Assembly: GCA_036426205.1 (NCBI GenBank)
Contig: CM071586.1
Coordinates: forward strand, 7,185,663-7,249,662
Reading direction: 5' to 3'
Length of the DNA stretch: 64,000 nt
From: Ascaphus truei
Taxonomy: Eukaryota; Chordata; Amphibia; Anura; Ascaphidae
Both the position numbers and the translations under genes were made by a program. Each line of letters starts with the position of its first letter. Within the stretch, counting starts at the first letter, position 1. This document shows positions 1 through 10,959 of the stretch, in pieces. The notes under the pieces were generated by a model. That model saw nothing but the letters and a program-made list of their open reading frames with translations, was not told the DNA's origin and made no database searches.

Positions 1-760
1 TAATTAGATTCCCATTTACATATACTGTATAGCAAAGCTGACACCTGCATCAGTTGTTTGATACACCTGTCTGTCCAGGTTCTACATCCGTGTTTCCTCA
101 CTATGCTCATACCTAGCGAAGATATTATACCTGGGTAGGCAGACTCTATTATGCCTTTAGGCATACCTACTGAACTAACTGCTCGCCCGTCTCTTCCTTG
201 GGATTGTAACTAATTTTGCACTGTATATACATTCACGTTGTCGTTGATTTTGGTTATTAAATAAACCTTTATTATTTTATTTGACATATGGAGTGCTATC
301 GATTGGCTTATTACTCTCTATACATTGTCAGAGTTTAATATATAATTAGCCAAAGTGATGGACATTTAGATCCCACCCATTACATTTTCCCTGATTTGTT
401 GACTTTGAGTGTATTCTAAATAGGGCTTTTTGTGAACTTCTGGTCACTTTCAAAGTGTCTCTATACAGTACATCTATACGTTGTTTTATATCAAAGCTAC
501 ACCGGAGGCGATACGGACAGTCCTCCCCCATGTCACTTATCTCCATGTCACCCTCTCTCCCCCATGTCACTCTCACATCTCCTCATGTTCCCCTCTTCTC
601 CAAACATGTCACTTTTTTCTCCCCCATTTCACTTTCTGGTGTGTGGGAAAAATTAAGCCTCAGGAAAGGATTCCCTCCATCTGTTAAAGGAAACTTATCC
701 TGAAACTTTATGAATTGGCTTATTTAATAAAGTACAAGATTGCCGTTTGGCACTGCGGAA
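1..760 (+). repeat. Interspersed repeat P, copy 1, cut by the window edge
   Basis: This stretch is matched in reverse complement by 41090-41857 at high identity, including a C/T-rich run with repeated 'cccccatgtcac' units. Short reading frames on both strands occur in both copies but carry no recognisable domain. The copy at 41 kb continues beyond the homology, so this one is truncated by the window start. The family is not recognised. Confidence 0.7.
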
Positions 761-771
761 TCATACTTACC

Positions 772-938
772 GTGAATAACCGTCCAATGAGGTGCACAGG
801 GATTTTTTTTGTAGAGTGTTTTGTATGGTGTTTTTTTGAGGAGTGTTATTTTTTTTTGTAGAGTGTTTTGTATGGTGTTTTTTTGAGGAGTGTTATTTTA
901 TATTGCAGACACCTTACAATTTAGGGTGCTAAATGGTA
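772..938 (-). repeat. Repeat Q fragment
   Basis: Reverse complement of 39410-39540 and of 36345-36480. It contains an internal direct duplication of a 'gtagagtgttttgtatggtg' segment (about 809-905). The reverse-complement end reads ttattcacg|GTAAGTA, which resembles a splice donor. Confidence 0.65.
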
Positions 939-1022
939 CAGTTGGAAGAAATCACGGGCCACGACATGGGTATTCCGAGGTATACAAAGCGTGAAATGTT
1001 CGAATAACGGCCACTGCATCTG
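939..1022 (-). mobile_element. 84-bp TA-flanked MITE, short relative of the element at 58769
   Basis: The segment is flanked by TA at 937-938 and 1023-1024. Its reverse complement starts CAGATGCAGTGGCCGTTATT and matches the first 88 bases or so of the longer element at 58769-59145, so it looks like a truncated member of that family. No coding capacity. Confidence 0.6.
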
Positions 1023-1024
1023 TA

Positions 1025-1438
1025 AATTAAAATTTATGAGCATTGAAGACATTCTGGCTTCTAAAAGATTGGGCGATAGGGAGTTGGTGCTTGTCAAAAA
1101 GAGCATTGTTGGATATTTACTCTCCAAGCCATAGCCCCTGGTGGATTTAATGATTACATAGACTCACTCCGTTTTTGAGATAATATTTTCACTGTGTCAA
1201 CATAATCTGGTTATGATTTAGTGACTCATTGGATCATTTGGTTTAAGTTTAAATATAATGGACATTAATGTTTCCTGGTCTTTGAGATAATAACTCTACT
1301 GTATTAACATTCTTATTGTCAATCTTCTAACATATCAACTGTTAATCTGGTTATTTGCTCATGGTGTCTGATAAAGCTGAGGGAAGCTGTGTGTAACCAG
1401 CTCTTGTAAGTACTGGACTATCAGTTGCTAACACCAAG
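1025..1438. other. No gene seen
   Basis: AT-rich sequence with two imperfect copies of a motif around 'tttgagataat' (about 1176 and 1281). No coding signal or recognised repeat was found. Confidence 0.4.
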
Positions 1439-2280
1439 ATGTACTTGGCCCAACCTAGAGGAAGGGGTTGCAGTACTTCTGTGGCCACTGACACTATTCC
1501 TGTGACCAAGCCAGTGGGCCATGGTAGGCCCAAACCACCGGGACTTGCCCAGGACACAGTTAGGCCCCGATCACCGGTCTCTACCACCAGTGTCTCTTCT
1601 AAGGCCACCTCTGTTCAGGACATTGCTATGGTGCCCATACCATCAGCCCGTGCTGCTGATGCTCGGTCTGCCTCTGCTGATTTTACAAATGCCTTTTTGA
1701 GAAGTAAAAGCTATAGTGTATTCCCTAATTTCTCTAATGACCTCAGAGACTGGGACATTGAGGAGCTTCAGGGCTGGTCAGATGAAGACTCAGAGGCAGA
1801 GATACTGGCCTCTAGCAGAATACCTGTGGCTAAATCCCCTGCTTCATTCTCATCCGTAGTCCTAAGCAGTTAGATACCACAGGGACACCCCTTACATGGA
1901 GGGACCCTATGTTTCAATGCTACGCTGCTAGCATGGATAGGACCAGATTCCTGTTAGTTGATGGACGTACGGTAGACCATTTGTGGGAGGAAGGAAAATT
2001 CTCCCCAGAGGAAACCACTGAAGCTTTACGTAAAAGGGTAGATTAAATTAAGTTGGGGGTAGTAACGCCCAAGGGACCAGCTATCCTATACCAAGAGGTG
2101 GCCCCTAAGGATCCTCAGTTTTGGGTTTTATCGGGCCAGAGCGGGGGCAGAAAACTATTAAAACTAAGTCGGGCTGACAGAGCCATAGTCCTTCGCTATT
2201 GTCAGTTCCACAGGTTCGAATTTCCATATGTGCCCAAACCGATTATGCAGGAGATCGAGGACAACTGTTCAATTGGCTAA
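1439..2280 (+). pseudogene. Broken unrecognised ORF, probably from a mobile element
   Basis: One frame runs 1439-1873 (144 codons, rich in S, P, A and acidic residues in its second half, including the acidic motif WSDEDSEAE). After a stop the sequence keeps protein-like composition: a stretch read from about 1884 (TPLTWRDPMFQCYAAS) continues past another stop into 2053-2280 (VVTPKGPAILYQEVAPKDPQ). Codon use and continuity across stops suggest one decayed gene of about 280 codons. I do not recognise the family. A purine-rich tract and a possible LTR start follow about 390 bases downstream, so a retroelement gag-like protein is possible but unproven. Confidence 0.35.
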
Positions 2281-2652
2281 AACAGGCTGAATTATTGAAT
2301 TTAAGGTCTGTACTATTATGACAGAATGGGGCATGGGTAGGAGTATCTTTAAAGATCATATAGAGCTCCGCCAGGAGAGTGGTCCAACGAAAATATACTT
2401 TTTGATGGGTGAGTGCTTACAAAACCTGACCCCAAGTTCTATAAAAAGGGATATCCTTATTATCCATGTTGGAAGGGTTCCGATTGTTTTTATCGCTGTA
2501 ATCAGTGGATGACATTGAACAATTGATGTCTGCCTTACAGTGATAGTGTTTAATAAATATGCAGTCTGGTATGTAACTTTTGTGTTGTATTTCAGGCTTC
2601 AAGCTGATGGATGGTAGCACAAATTTGGTTCCCAGTGAGGCCTTTGGATTCT

Positions 2653-3365
2653 TTCACCAGGGGGAGAGTGTAGCCATAGCTATTTCTGGTTATCCTTCTG
2701 CCCTCCCCCCCCTGTCACGTAAGTCCTCGTAGCTGCAGACTGTGTCAGGCCCCCATCTTGGGTTTACCCTTCCTCATGCAGCTTCCTTGTGTGGCAGGAG
2801 TTGAGGCGGGACTTGGCATGTGTATTACCCAATCCTGGGTGAAGACCTGGTGCCCTCCCCTTCTGCACTAAGGAAGAGGCAGCTCCAAAGTTAGTCAGTC
2901 TGGATCTCTCCTCCTTGGGATGGAGACGTTGCCCCCGGCCCTATCAGGGGGCTGAGGAGGAGTACATGGCAGCTTGACAGGCCTCAAGCCCCAGAACTGG
3001 GCTAGGTACCATCCACAGGCTTAGAACCTGTGTAAAGAGAACTGTATCTGCTGTAATACCATACTGTCTGCAGTGGATGCAAGAAAGAGTTCCTGTTTTA
3101 TATACCTCTTGCCTGAGTTTACAGTCCATCATGGGGAGGGTATGAAAGACTTGTTTCACCAGCTGGAGCCTGTGGTGAATGGAGGAGCAGCACAAGTGAG
3201 AAGAACAATGAAGCCACAACTAAAGCCTGTCCTGCTTCCCCATAACATCGCGGAACCTCAGCATCTCCTGGACACCAACAGGTACCATGCACCACAGACA
3301 TCTGTAGCCAGGGCAAGATCTCCAAGAGGGGTGGGGGGGGGGGGGGAAGCAGCGCTACAATTTTA
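2653..3365 (+). mobile_element. Candidate LTR preceded by a polypurine tract
   Basis: A purine-rich run (AGGGGGAGAG, about 2659-2668) is followed directly by TGTAGCC at 2669, the arrangement expected where an internal region meets a 3' LTR. A TATA-like element (ttttatatacc, about 3094) lies within. The right end is unclear and no partner LTR is visible in the window, so this stays tentative. Confidence 0.3.
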
Positions 3366-4500
3366 ATATCTATGTAACGTGCTGCATTGATGTGTCCAGA
3401 TTAAAAAAGAAAGGATTCTAAGCATTAGCATGACTTTACTCCCATACATTTGAAAGCTAAAGCTCAGATCTAGCACCATTTTTTGGATCTAGCCCATGGT
3501 TTGTTCTATATAAATATACAATGTAGATCAACTGTAAATCTTATAGCATTTTGCTGATCACTCAGGCAATCAACAAGTTAATCAGTCATACTAAACTTCT
3601 GCAAAGTTTTGCAATTTGGTTATTGTTTTCATGGAACTGTGCATTGTTTTTCAGCAAACTATTTCTTATTGCCCACATGGGGACATCATTGATTTCTCTA
3701 TACAATACCAGTCCCACATGTTCTCATCTTCCAGTTATACACACAAGGTCTCATGTGCAACACCTTTTCACGAAAGTTTTAAAAAGGTCTGGAACAGTTA
3801 CAGCCTCAGTCACTGTGCTCAAGTCCTACTGCACCTGTATGTCTACTCTTAATAACTCACAGGGAATCCTTAAGAAATATCTTCTGATCTTCAATTTCTA
3901 ACCTTCAGCACTACTGACTGACCATTTCCAGCACAGAGCTACTGCACCATCAATGGGTTTGATATCTTTTTGAAGAATATAACATCTACCTGCGTATTGG
4001 TGTGGTACGGCAACTTGGACCAAAGGTTAGTTAAACACAGCTATTGTCTTACAGAGGTGTAAGTCAGAAGAAGAAGATTATATTTTAGGTAGACTACATG
4101 ATGTAGGAGACCTGACCTAGTGTAGGTATTATCAAGAGGACGACAGGTTCTATTTATCTGAGTCTTAGAGTCAGCTAAACTCAGGCTGATTTATTAAAGA
4201 AAATTATTCCTGTTGAGGCATTATAGAAAATTATTTCTGTTCAATGCCTGTTGAAGATATTTTCTCTTTAGATAAACTTGTGCAATTGTTTCCCAATTCA
4301 TTTGCATTAATTTTACAGAGAGGGATCATTTATAAATAGTCATGAAAGTTACAATACAAATAGACAACACTAGTCGTGTCCTAGTGTAGATATTATCAAA
4401 GGGATCGTTCTATTCATTTATCAAAGTCTCCCAACATGAAAACATAGAGTAAAACCAACACAACAAAGATTTATAAAATAAAATTAGTTGCACTAGAATG
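3366..4500. other. No gene seen; short duplicated segment
   Basis: The sequence 'cctagtgtag(g/a)tattatca' recurs at about 4115 and 4380 with similar downstream sequence, suggesting a repeat fragment present twice. A frame at 3551-3901 has no recognisable domain. Confidence 0.4.
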
Positions 4501-4507
4501 TATTTCT

Positions 4508-4790
4508 TTCTATGAGTACTTCAGTATTATGTGATACCTTTTTATGTTTGGACTAACAATTGATATTTTAGGACAGGCTTTAAGAGATCTTTCTCTACTT
4601 CGGGGGAAGCAGTTCTAACTGACAAAAGATTCCATGAGTTTAATGTAAATATAAAATCCAAGATAACAACCTAGAGTAATACAGATGAGGTTGAGCAGGA
4701 ATAGCAGAAGAAAAAGTAAATAAACAGACAGGGCAATTCATGGATGAAAGGGATAGTGACAAATGGGATGAGCATGTACAGTATATGTAC
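4508..4790 (+). repeat. Interspersed repeat R, copy 1, with a degenerate ribozyme-like motif on the minus strand
   Basis: Direct-orientation match to 59366-59640 (about 280 bases). On the minus strand around 4566-4612 it carries a hairpin (TAGAGAaagaTCTCTT) followed by AAAGCCTGTC, a weak relative of the stem-loop module listed elsewhere in the window. No coding capacity. Confidence 0.6.
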
Positions 4791-4794
4791 AGTA

Positions 4795-4960
4795 TGTATG
4801 TATTTATGTACTGTATATCTTTATTTATATAGTGCCCACACGGTACTCAGAGCACAAAGACAATACTACACAGGGAATCATAATACAATAAGTGCAACAA
4901 AGTCAGATAATAGGAAAGAAAATCCCTTTCCCATAGAGCTTACAATCTAAGCAGTACATT
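4795..4960 (-). repeat. LINE 3'-tail fragment
   Basis: Contains 'ctttatttatatagtgcc' and 'cccatagagcttacaatct', the reverse complement of the 3'-terminal signature of a LINE family with tails at 9310 (+) and 50600 (-). 3' UTR remnant only. Confidence 0.55.
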
Positions 4961-5223
4961 GGGAGTCTTACAGAGTCAGCAGGTAAGGGAATAAGGACAG
5001 TAGATAGCAATGCTTGGCCCCACTGGCTGGTAGGAGTTCAGGCTATTTGGCCATACATTATTTATTGATTTATTGATTTATTTATAAAAACATTTTTACC
5101 AGGAAGTAATACATTGAGAGTTACCTCTAGTTTTCAAGTATGTCCTGGGCACAGAGTTATGATGACAGATACATGGTTACAAATACATAGTTACATTAAG
5201 TGAACAAGGTTATACATAATATA

Positions 5224-5530
5224 CAGGTGCGGCGACTAGTATTCTAAAACTTGCCTTGGAAATTCTGGGGCAATATCCAGGTAATGCTGCCAACATTTCA
5301 GTGAAATTTCTGCAGATAGACTAATGGCCCATCGGATTAACACAGTGGGGGTCCCTGGCAGTCCCATTTCAACTGAATGGGACTGCCTGGGACCCCTGCT
5401 GTGTTAATCCGATGGGCCATTAGTTTTTCTGAAGATATGTCACAGAAAATGTTGCAGCATTACTGGGGTATTGTTGGTGATTGCCTCAGATTTTCCAAGG
5501 CAAGTTTTAGAATACTCGTCGTCACACCTG
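5224..5530. mobile_element. Foldback MITE with TA flanks
   Basis: Terminal inverted repeats begin CAGGTGYGRCGAC on both strands and extend about 39 bases with few mismatches. TA flanks both ends (5222-5223, 5531-5532). The interior is itself a near palindrome (gatgggccattag on both arms). Related foldbacks lie at 34355, 36985 and about 62382. The TA flanks fit a Tc1/mariner-type source. Confidence 0.75.
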
Positions 5531-5599
5531 TACAGGACATTGCATGCACAGTAAGAGATAATATATGTTATAGGCATATGTAACAGTTACAGACCAGAT

Positions 5600-6870
5600 T
5601 AACATGTGATACATCTTTAGTTTTGAAAGAATTTAGACTGGTTGTGGCTGTGAGAGTCTCCAGTAGATTGTTCCAGTTTTGGGGTGCATGGTAGGAGAAG
5701 GAGGGGTGGCAGATATTTGTTGAACCGTGGGACCACGAAGAGTCTTTTGGGGTCAGATCTGAGATGATAAATGCTGCATGTGGTAGGGGTGAGGAGCTTG
5801 TTCATAAAGTATTTGAAGGCAAGACAGGAAAGATTAACTTTGTGCCTAGACTCCAGTGATGACCAATCTAGTTGTTTGAGTATTTCACATTGATGTGTGT
5901 TGTAGTTGCATTGGAGGACAGAATGGCATATTGAATTGTAGAGGGTATCATGTTTGCTAAGGTGGATTTGGAGTGCCATGTCATATACTTTGTCCCCATA
6001 GTCTATAATTGGCATTAGCATCTGATATGTGAAACGCTTTCTGACAAGCAGACTTAGGGAGGATTTGTTCCTATAAAGTACACCTATTTTGGCATAGGTT
6101 TTGTATGTCAGGGTACCAATGTGCATCCCAAATGTTAAATGGGAGTGAAACCATATGAAAAGTATTTAAAACTAGTAACAGGGGCTAGGGTGGTATTAGC
6201 TTTGGTTCTGATCTGGAGCTCATTCATTGGAAGCTTTCAAAATTTAGCCTTGGTCCCAAATACCATTGTTACAGTCTTGTCAGTGTTTGTTTTGGGAAAT
6301 TCAATTTTCAAGTCTCAAAAAGTCAGATTGAAATACGTGTTCAAGGTCGGAGAGGCGAGGGCTGTGTGATTATAAGATTATATCATCTACATACATGTGT
6401 ATTAAAGCTCCCTTACAAGCTGTAGGAAGATCATTAATGAACACTTAGAAGAGTATGGACCCCAGAACAATGCCTTGCAGTACAGCACAGGTGATATCCA
6501 AGGGGTTGGAGTTAGTGCCTGAAATGGAGACATGTTGGGATCTAGCTGAGAGGTAGGAATGAAACCAGTTTAAAGCATGCTTCCCTATTCCAGAGCACTG
6601 GAGTTTGTTTAGCAAGATAACATGATCAACAGTATCAAAAGCCTTTGCAAAATCTAGGAATATTGCACCTGTAAGTTGTCCCAGTTCCATTCCACACTGG
6701 ATCTCATTGCAAACTTGTAGGAGGGCCGTTATCGTGGAACGTTTGGGGGTGAAAGCCAGATTGGAATTGGCTAGGGAAATTTGTCTTGGCATAGTAATCG
6801 CTTAATTGGGAGTGAACACATTTTTCCATGACTTTGGATAGTATTGGAAGAAGAGAGATTGGCCTATTGT
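5600..6870 (-). pseudogene. L2-type LINE reverse transcriptase, 3' half
   Basis: Minus-strand frames carry the palm motif FLDFAKAFDTVDH (about 6620-6660), the catalytic MYVDD motif (about 6385-6400) and, at 5617-6126, the thumb and C-terminal region. These are non-LTR reverse transcriptase signatures of the L2/CR1 group. The frame shifts between 6130 and 6440 and has a stop after YVDDIIL, so this is a dead copy. The same LINE continues upstream in pieces at 8186, 9310 and 10091, split by later insertions. Confidence 0.8.
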
Positions 6871-8195
6871 TTGAGACAAAGAAAAGGAAAATTGTGACTA
6901 ATGCGCTAAAGTATCTATAACTAATTAGTGATAAAACAAATAGTGATAAAATAAACCCTTTACATAAAGGTTAGGCTGCCTGGTACCTACTGTCTAGTAC
7001 AGACAGAAACAGACCATAAACCAAAATTAAACCTGGCGCCAAATAAATGTCCAATGTGGTAAGTCCTGTAGTATCAATTGGATATTGGAATATCAGCGTA
7101 TGTTTGTGAATAGAAGGGAAGATTATCAGTTTAAGGGTATTATACTTCCGGATTTTGTTTCCCTTTTAAATACCCCAGGTGTATGACAGTATGTGGTAAT
7201 TTCTTAAAACTGTTTGGATAAGTTAGCTGATGTCCATTTAGGGTCTTATAATGAAGGGATAATCAAATAACGTTAACTGCATTTGGTGCTTGAATACCCT
7301 TTATGCCACTTATTTGCATCTTTTATTGTATGCATTATTTTAGTATTGTTGGATCATGTATTGTATGTTCTATGTAGTTTGTCTAGTGACAGGCAGATAT
7401 GCATGTTCTTATACTAAGTATGTATCACTTTAATTATTAATTAATTTTTAATTGATAAGTGTATATGAGTAGTCATGTGCATCCTGCTAGTAGCCCCTGA
7501 AGAAGATGAAATCATTCTACGAAACACGTAGGATGGGTGTCATCTGTCACCCTTTGGACTGCACAGAGTATTTTGTATGAGCAGCTGGTCACAGATTTGC
7601 TACAGTTTACTTTTAGCCACCGTGAACAAGTGGAGAAGTTCGTGTCACTTTAAACACACGGGTGCGATCTGTCGGGTAGAGAGGAGGAGCAGAAGGAGGG
7701 GGACTAGCTACACGCGGTGTCGGCGTGAGCGCCCCAGTGAGACTTCTTCCCCCAATGGCACTTCCCTGTGTGTGGCAGAGGGGAGATCCGGGCGAGTGAG
7801 CCGGCGTTACAGAGTATTAACTCTGTTTGAACAGCCTCCCTTGGACACTTACTTCGCACCATCACCGCTTGTGATCACCCTGCTTCTTGTAAGTAGGGTT
7901 TTGATTTTACCATCTCCGGATGATCAGCTGTCCATCATTATTACCACTGCGGTTCTTATTTTAATGGCATAGTTTATTATATATTTTAATAAATTATTTT
8001 AGTCTGTCACTAGGAGTCTGTTTATATGTTTTGTTTATAGTGTAGACTGTCATTACCCAGTAGTGATACGCTATTATTTGTTTTGTTTGTGTTTTCTCTC
8101 ATTCCATGGCCTGAAAGCATCTGTGCAGATTCACTGAGGATCACAGGACTTACCACATTGGACATTTATTTGGCGCCAGGTTTACTATTGTTGGA
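6865..8195 (+). mobile_element. Insertion in L2 with 41-bp inverted repeats and a stem-loop module
   Basis: The L2 sequence is interrupted and resumes after a near-perfect target duplication (attgttTgagaca on the left, attgttGgagaca on the right). Inside, 7029-7069 and 8146-8186 are perfect 41-base inverted repeats starting AAACCTGGCGCCAAAT. At 7498-7532 lies CTGAAGAAG, a hairpin and GAAACACGTAGG, the degenerate hammerhead-like module. Downstream 'tgtaagtagggtttt' (about 7889) matches the same position in the insertion at 21641, suggesting a shared PLE 5' region with a splice-donor-like site. A 131-codon frame (7577-7972) has no recognisable domain. Confidence 0.6.
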
Positions 8196-8480
8196 GACAG
8201 TGTTTTTGTCCCCACTTTTGAAGATTGGGATAACTCTGGCAGTTTTCCAGGTCTTAGGGATATGGCCTGCAGACAGAATAGAGTTGACTAGGGAAGCAAT
8301 ACATTGCAGCAGAACTTATATCTAATTAACAACTACTTGGTATGTTTTTCTGAGTTTATTAGGCAAACTCCTTCCTTAATTGTTAGTCAAGTAAATGTGT
8401 TTTGAGTATCTAAGACAGTCTATCTAGAATGGGCCATATGGCTGTGTAACATCTGAGTGTCTGTGGAGTTAATGTTGTAG
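8196..8480 (-). pseudogene. L2 LINE fragment between endonuclease and RT
   Basis: The reverse complement encodes a region ending with the RT-leader motif HIPKTWKTARVIPIFKSGD (8215-8275), which in L2 elements precedes the palm. It continues the element at 5600-6870 across the insertion. Confidence 0.6.
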
Positions 8481-8499
8481 TTGAAATTGGAGGTGAACA

Positions 8500-9309
8500 A
8501 TACATGAAGTTCTGGACTTTGCACCTCAACAACAACAACTCTGCAAGTGTGAGAACTAGATGCACTGATAATGTGTACTCTTCCTATCTTCCAATACATG
8601 GGAAGTCTCTTCACCTGCATCTCACTATGCCCTCCCTATTGTTTTTTCTGTTTACTGTTTCCTCACTCCTTTGTAAATATTTCTGTTCTCTCCAACTCCC
8701 CCACTCCCTTTCTACACACATTTCTTTATCTCCCCTCCATCTTCAGTATACCTGTGCCCATACACTGCACCATTATTTATACACCTCTTTCCCAACAACT
8801 CCTTTACCTCTCAATAAAAAGTACCCCAACAAATCCTCTATTCATACATCAACTCCTTCCTGCTGCTGGGGATATGTCTCATAATCCTGGACCCAGCCAT
8901 ATACACACCTGCTCTCACCCACACCTCCCTGCTACCTCTTTCCCTGCTAATGGTGTTAATCTATCTGATTTAATACTGACTAACCTGAAAACTCACTTCA
9001 CAAATCAAGCATCCCAATAGCCTGCACTCATGGCATGGTACCACACACACAGTCACTCCTACCAACCATTGTGGCCAAGCACTGCCATCTACAGCACTTA
9101 TTCCCTCACCTGCTGTCTCTGTAAGTCTCCCAACATACCACTTAGATTGTAAGCTCTTCAAGGCAGGGATTTCCGTTCCTATAGTCAGATTTTGCCATGC
9201 TTATTGTATTATTATAATTCCCTGTACTGTATTCTATGGGAAGCGCGTATTACACTTTTGGTGCTATATAAATAAAGATATACATACATACATACATACA
9301 TACATTTGC
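8500..9309 (+). mobile_element. Internally deleted LINE with 2A-like peptide and 3' tail
   Basis: The plus frame 8571-9020 contains the peptide GDMSHNPGP (about 8868-8895), close to the 2A ribosome-skipping consensus D(V/I)ExNPGP known from some LINE ORF starts. The 3' part (9145-9285) carries the tail signature 'agattgtaagctcttcaaggcaggga' in two halves, 'gctatataaataaag', and ends in an (ATAC)n microsatellite (9278-9305). The endonuclease/RT body is missing, so this is an internally deleted copy inserted in the L2. Confidence 0.65.
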
Positions 9310-9646
9310 AATGGCTGGGGCACCAAGTCTTAGGAATTTAGATTGCAGTGCCAGGTCCACATTGGCTACTTAGTTTTCATTTGAGGAGCACATGTGAAAT
9401 ATCCTCTTCAGATACTGGGACATATTGAAAATTATGGACAGTGTTGGGAGTGGGTGGGGCTATAGGGGTACTCTCAGAATGAGGTTCATGTTTGTAGTTT
9501 GGGTTGCATTTCGCTAATAAGTTAGTAGCACACCCCACAAAGTATTCATTGAATGCATTTGCAATGTCAGTGGGATTTGTCAGAGTAATATCCTCCTTAA
9601 GGTTATTATATAGTTGTTGATGGCTAGAAGGCTGGAATATATTGTT
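9310..9646 (-). pseudogene. L2 LINE fragment (linker before RT)
   Basis: The minus frame 9377-9682 includes DITLTNPTDIANAFNEYFV, the linker region found upstream of RT in L2-type LINEs. It ends at a 15-bp sequence (ggaatatattgttga, 9632-9646) that is repeated at 10091-10105. Confidence 0.65.
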
Positions 9647-10090
9647 GAGAAGAGTACAAATGGTAACATGGAGCACAGCCAAAAAGAAAGAGAACCGGAG
9701 GCAGTATCAAAAAGTAAAAAATAATAACAATGTATTATCACATAGTGCCCGTAAGGAAATTGGAGCAACACTCTGAAGCGTTTCCCACCGTAGATGGCAC
9801 TTTATCAAAGAGTGTTTGATGCAGGTAAGATGCAACCTTATATTGGTAAGAAACCTGTGACTCCTACTGTTGTCCTAGCTACTGTATTTGCGGGGCTCCA
9901 ATTGGTTTCTATCCCAGTATCCTATATATCCATCCTATATATCCATACTATATATAGGATCCAGCATAAAAAAGCTTATATTGTGAATTTCATCCTGCTA
10001 TTTATCAAGGATAATATCTACAGCGTTACCTTATAATGGCTTGATTAAGGATAACCTGCAGCACTACTTGGAGATTCATTTCTCAAATTT
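9647..10090 (-). mobile_element. Retro-insertion in L2 with 15-bp target duplication and hammerhead-like module
   Basis: Flanked by perfect copies of ggaatatattgttga, so the ends are well supported. The minus strand near 9764-9820 reads ACACTCT, TTGATAAAG, a hairpin, GAAACGCTTC, AGAGTGT: the outer 7-mers are complementary and would form stem I of a hammerhead-like fold. The same module occurs on the plus strand at 35013. No coding capacity. Confidence 0.6.
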
Positions 10091-10920
10091 GGAATATATT
10101 GTTGATAACCTTCCAGAAGTTACCTGATTTTCATATATTCTTGCGAAGATTGTCAGAGTAATATTGTGCTTTTGCGTGTCTTGTTTGCCTTGTACACATA
10201 TTCCACAGGCATCTGTAGTTACAGTACAGTATTAAGATTCTTAGTAGTGCCAGTTACTTTGTAGCTTTCCCACAAGGCATCCCTAAGATAGTAGAGGACT
10301 ATAAGGTCAGTTGTAACCCATGGAAGGTGGGCCTCCTGTACTCTTATTCCATGTAGTGGAGAATGGGTATCACAGAGTTTTATGAACTCGGATTGGAAAT
10401 AGTCGAGTGCAGAATCGGGGTCGGGAGTTAAGTCGATTCTGTACCAAGGGCAGCTGAAAAGGTCAGCCAGAAACTGTTGTGGGTTAAAGTTTCTAAATGT
10501 TCTAGTGATGAGAAATTTAGGGCTTGATTGGGTTGTTTATTTTCCTTACACAGTACACTATTGCATAGTCACTGAAAATGTCAGGTAGGATGCCAGAGGA
10601 TTGGATTATGCTGGGAATAGAGGACAGAATCTAGTCTAGCAAGGAATGGTTGAGAAATGTTAGGTTTATCTGTGTGGGTTGGAAATTAATTGTGTTAGGT
10701 TAAGTGACTTGAGTTGTATCTGGATTTTGTTATTTTTAGGATCAAGCCAATTGTAGTTGAAGTCCCCAAGGACTAGTAGCTCACTCTTCCCATTCAGAGA
10801 GGAAATGAGACAAGAAACCTGATGATATCAGTCATGGACAGTAGACGAGCTTTAGGGTTGTGGTAGATACCAGCAATCAGGATGGGCTTTGAAAATGGGA
10901 GGCGGATTTTAAGGATAACC
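10091..10920 (-). pseudogene. L2 LINE endonuclease/linker fragment
   Basis: The reverse complement reads through segments such as DSALDYFQSEF and VQEAHLPWVTTDL, typical of the region after the AP-like endonuclease in L2 elements. The same segment is present, more damaged, at 35510-36340 and 38560-39400. It carries stops and frame changes. Confidence 0.65.
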
Positions 10921-10959
10921 TGCAGCACTACTTTGAGATTCATTTCTCTTCAAATTTGC

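Noticed and set aside
346..703. Short ORFs on both strands in repeat P
   Set aside because: They recur in the 41-kb copy only as mirror images and have no codon or domain signal.
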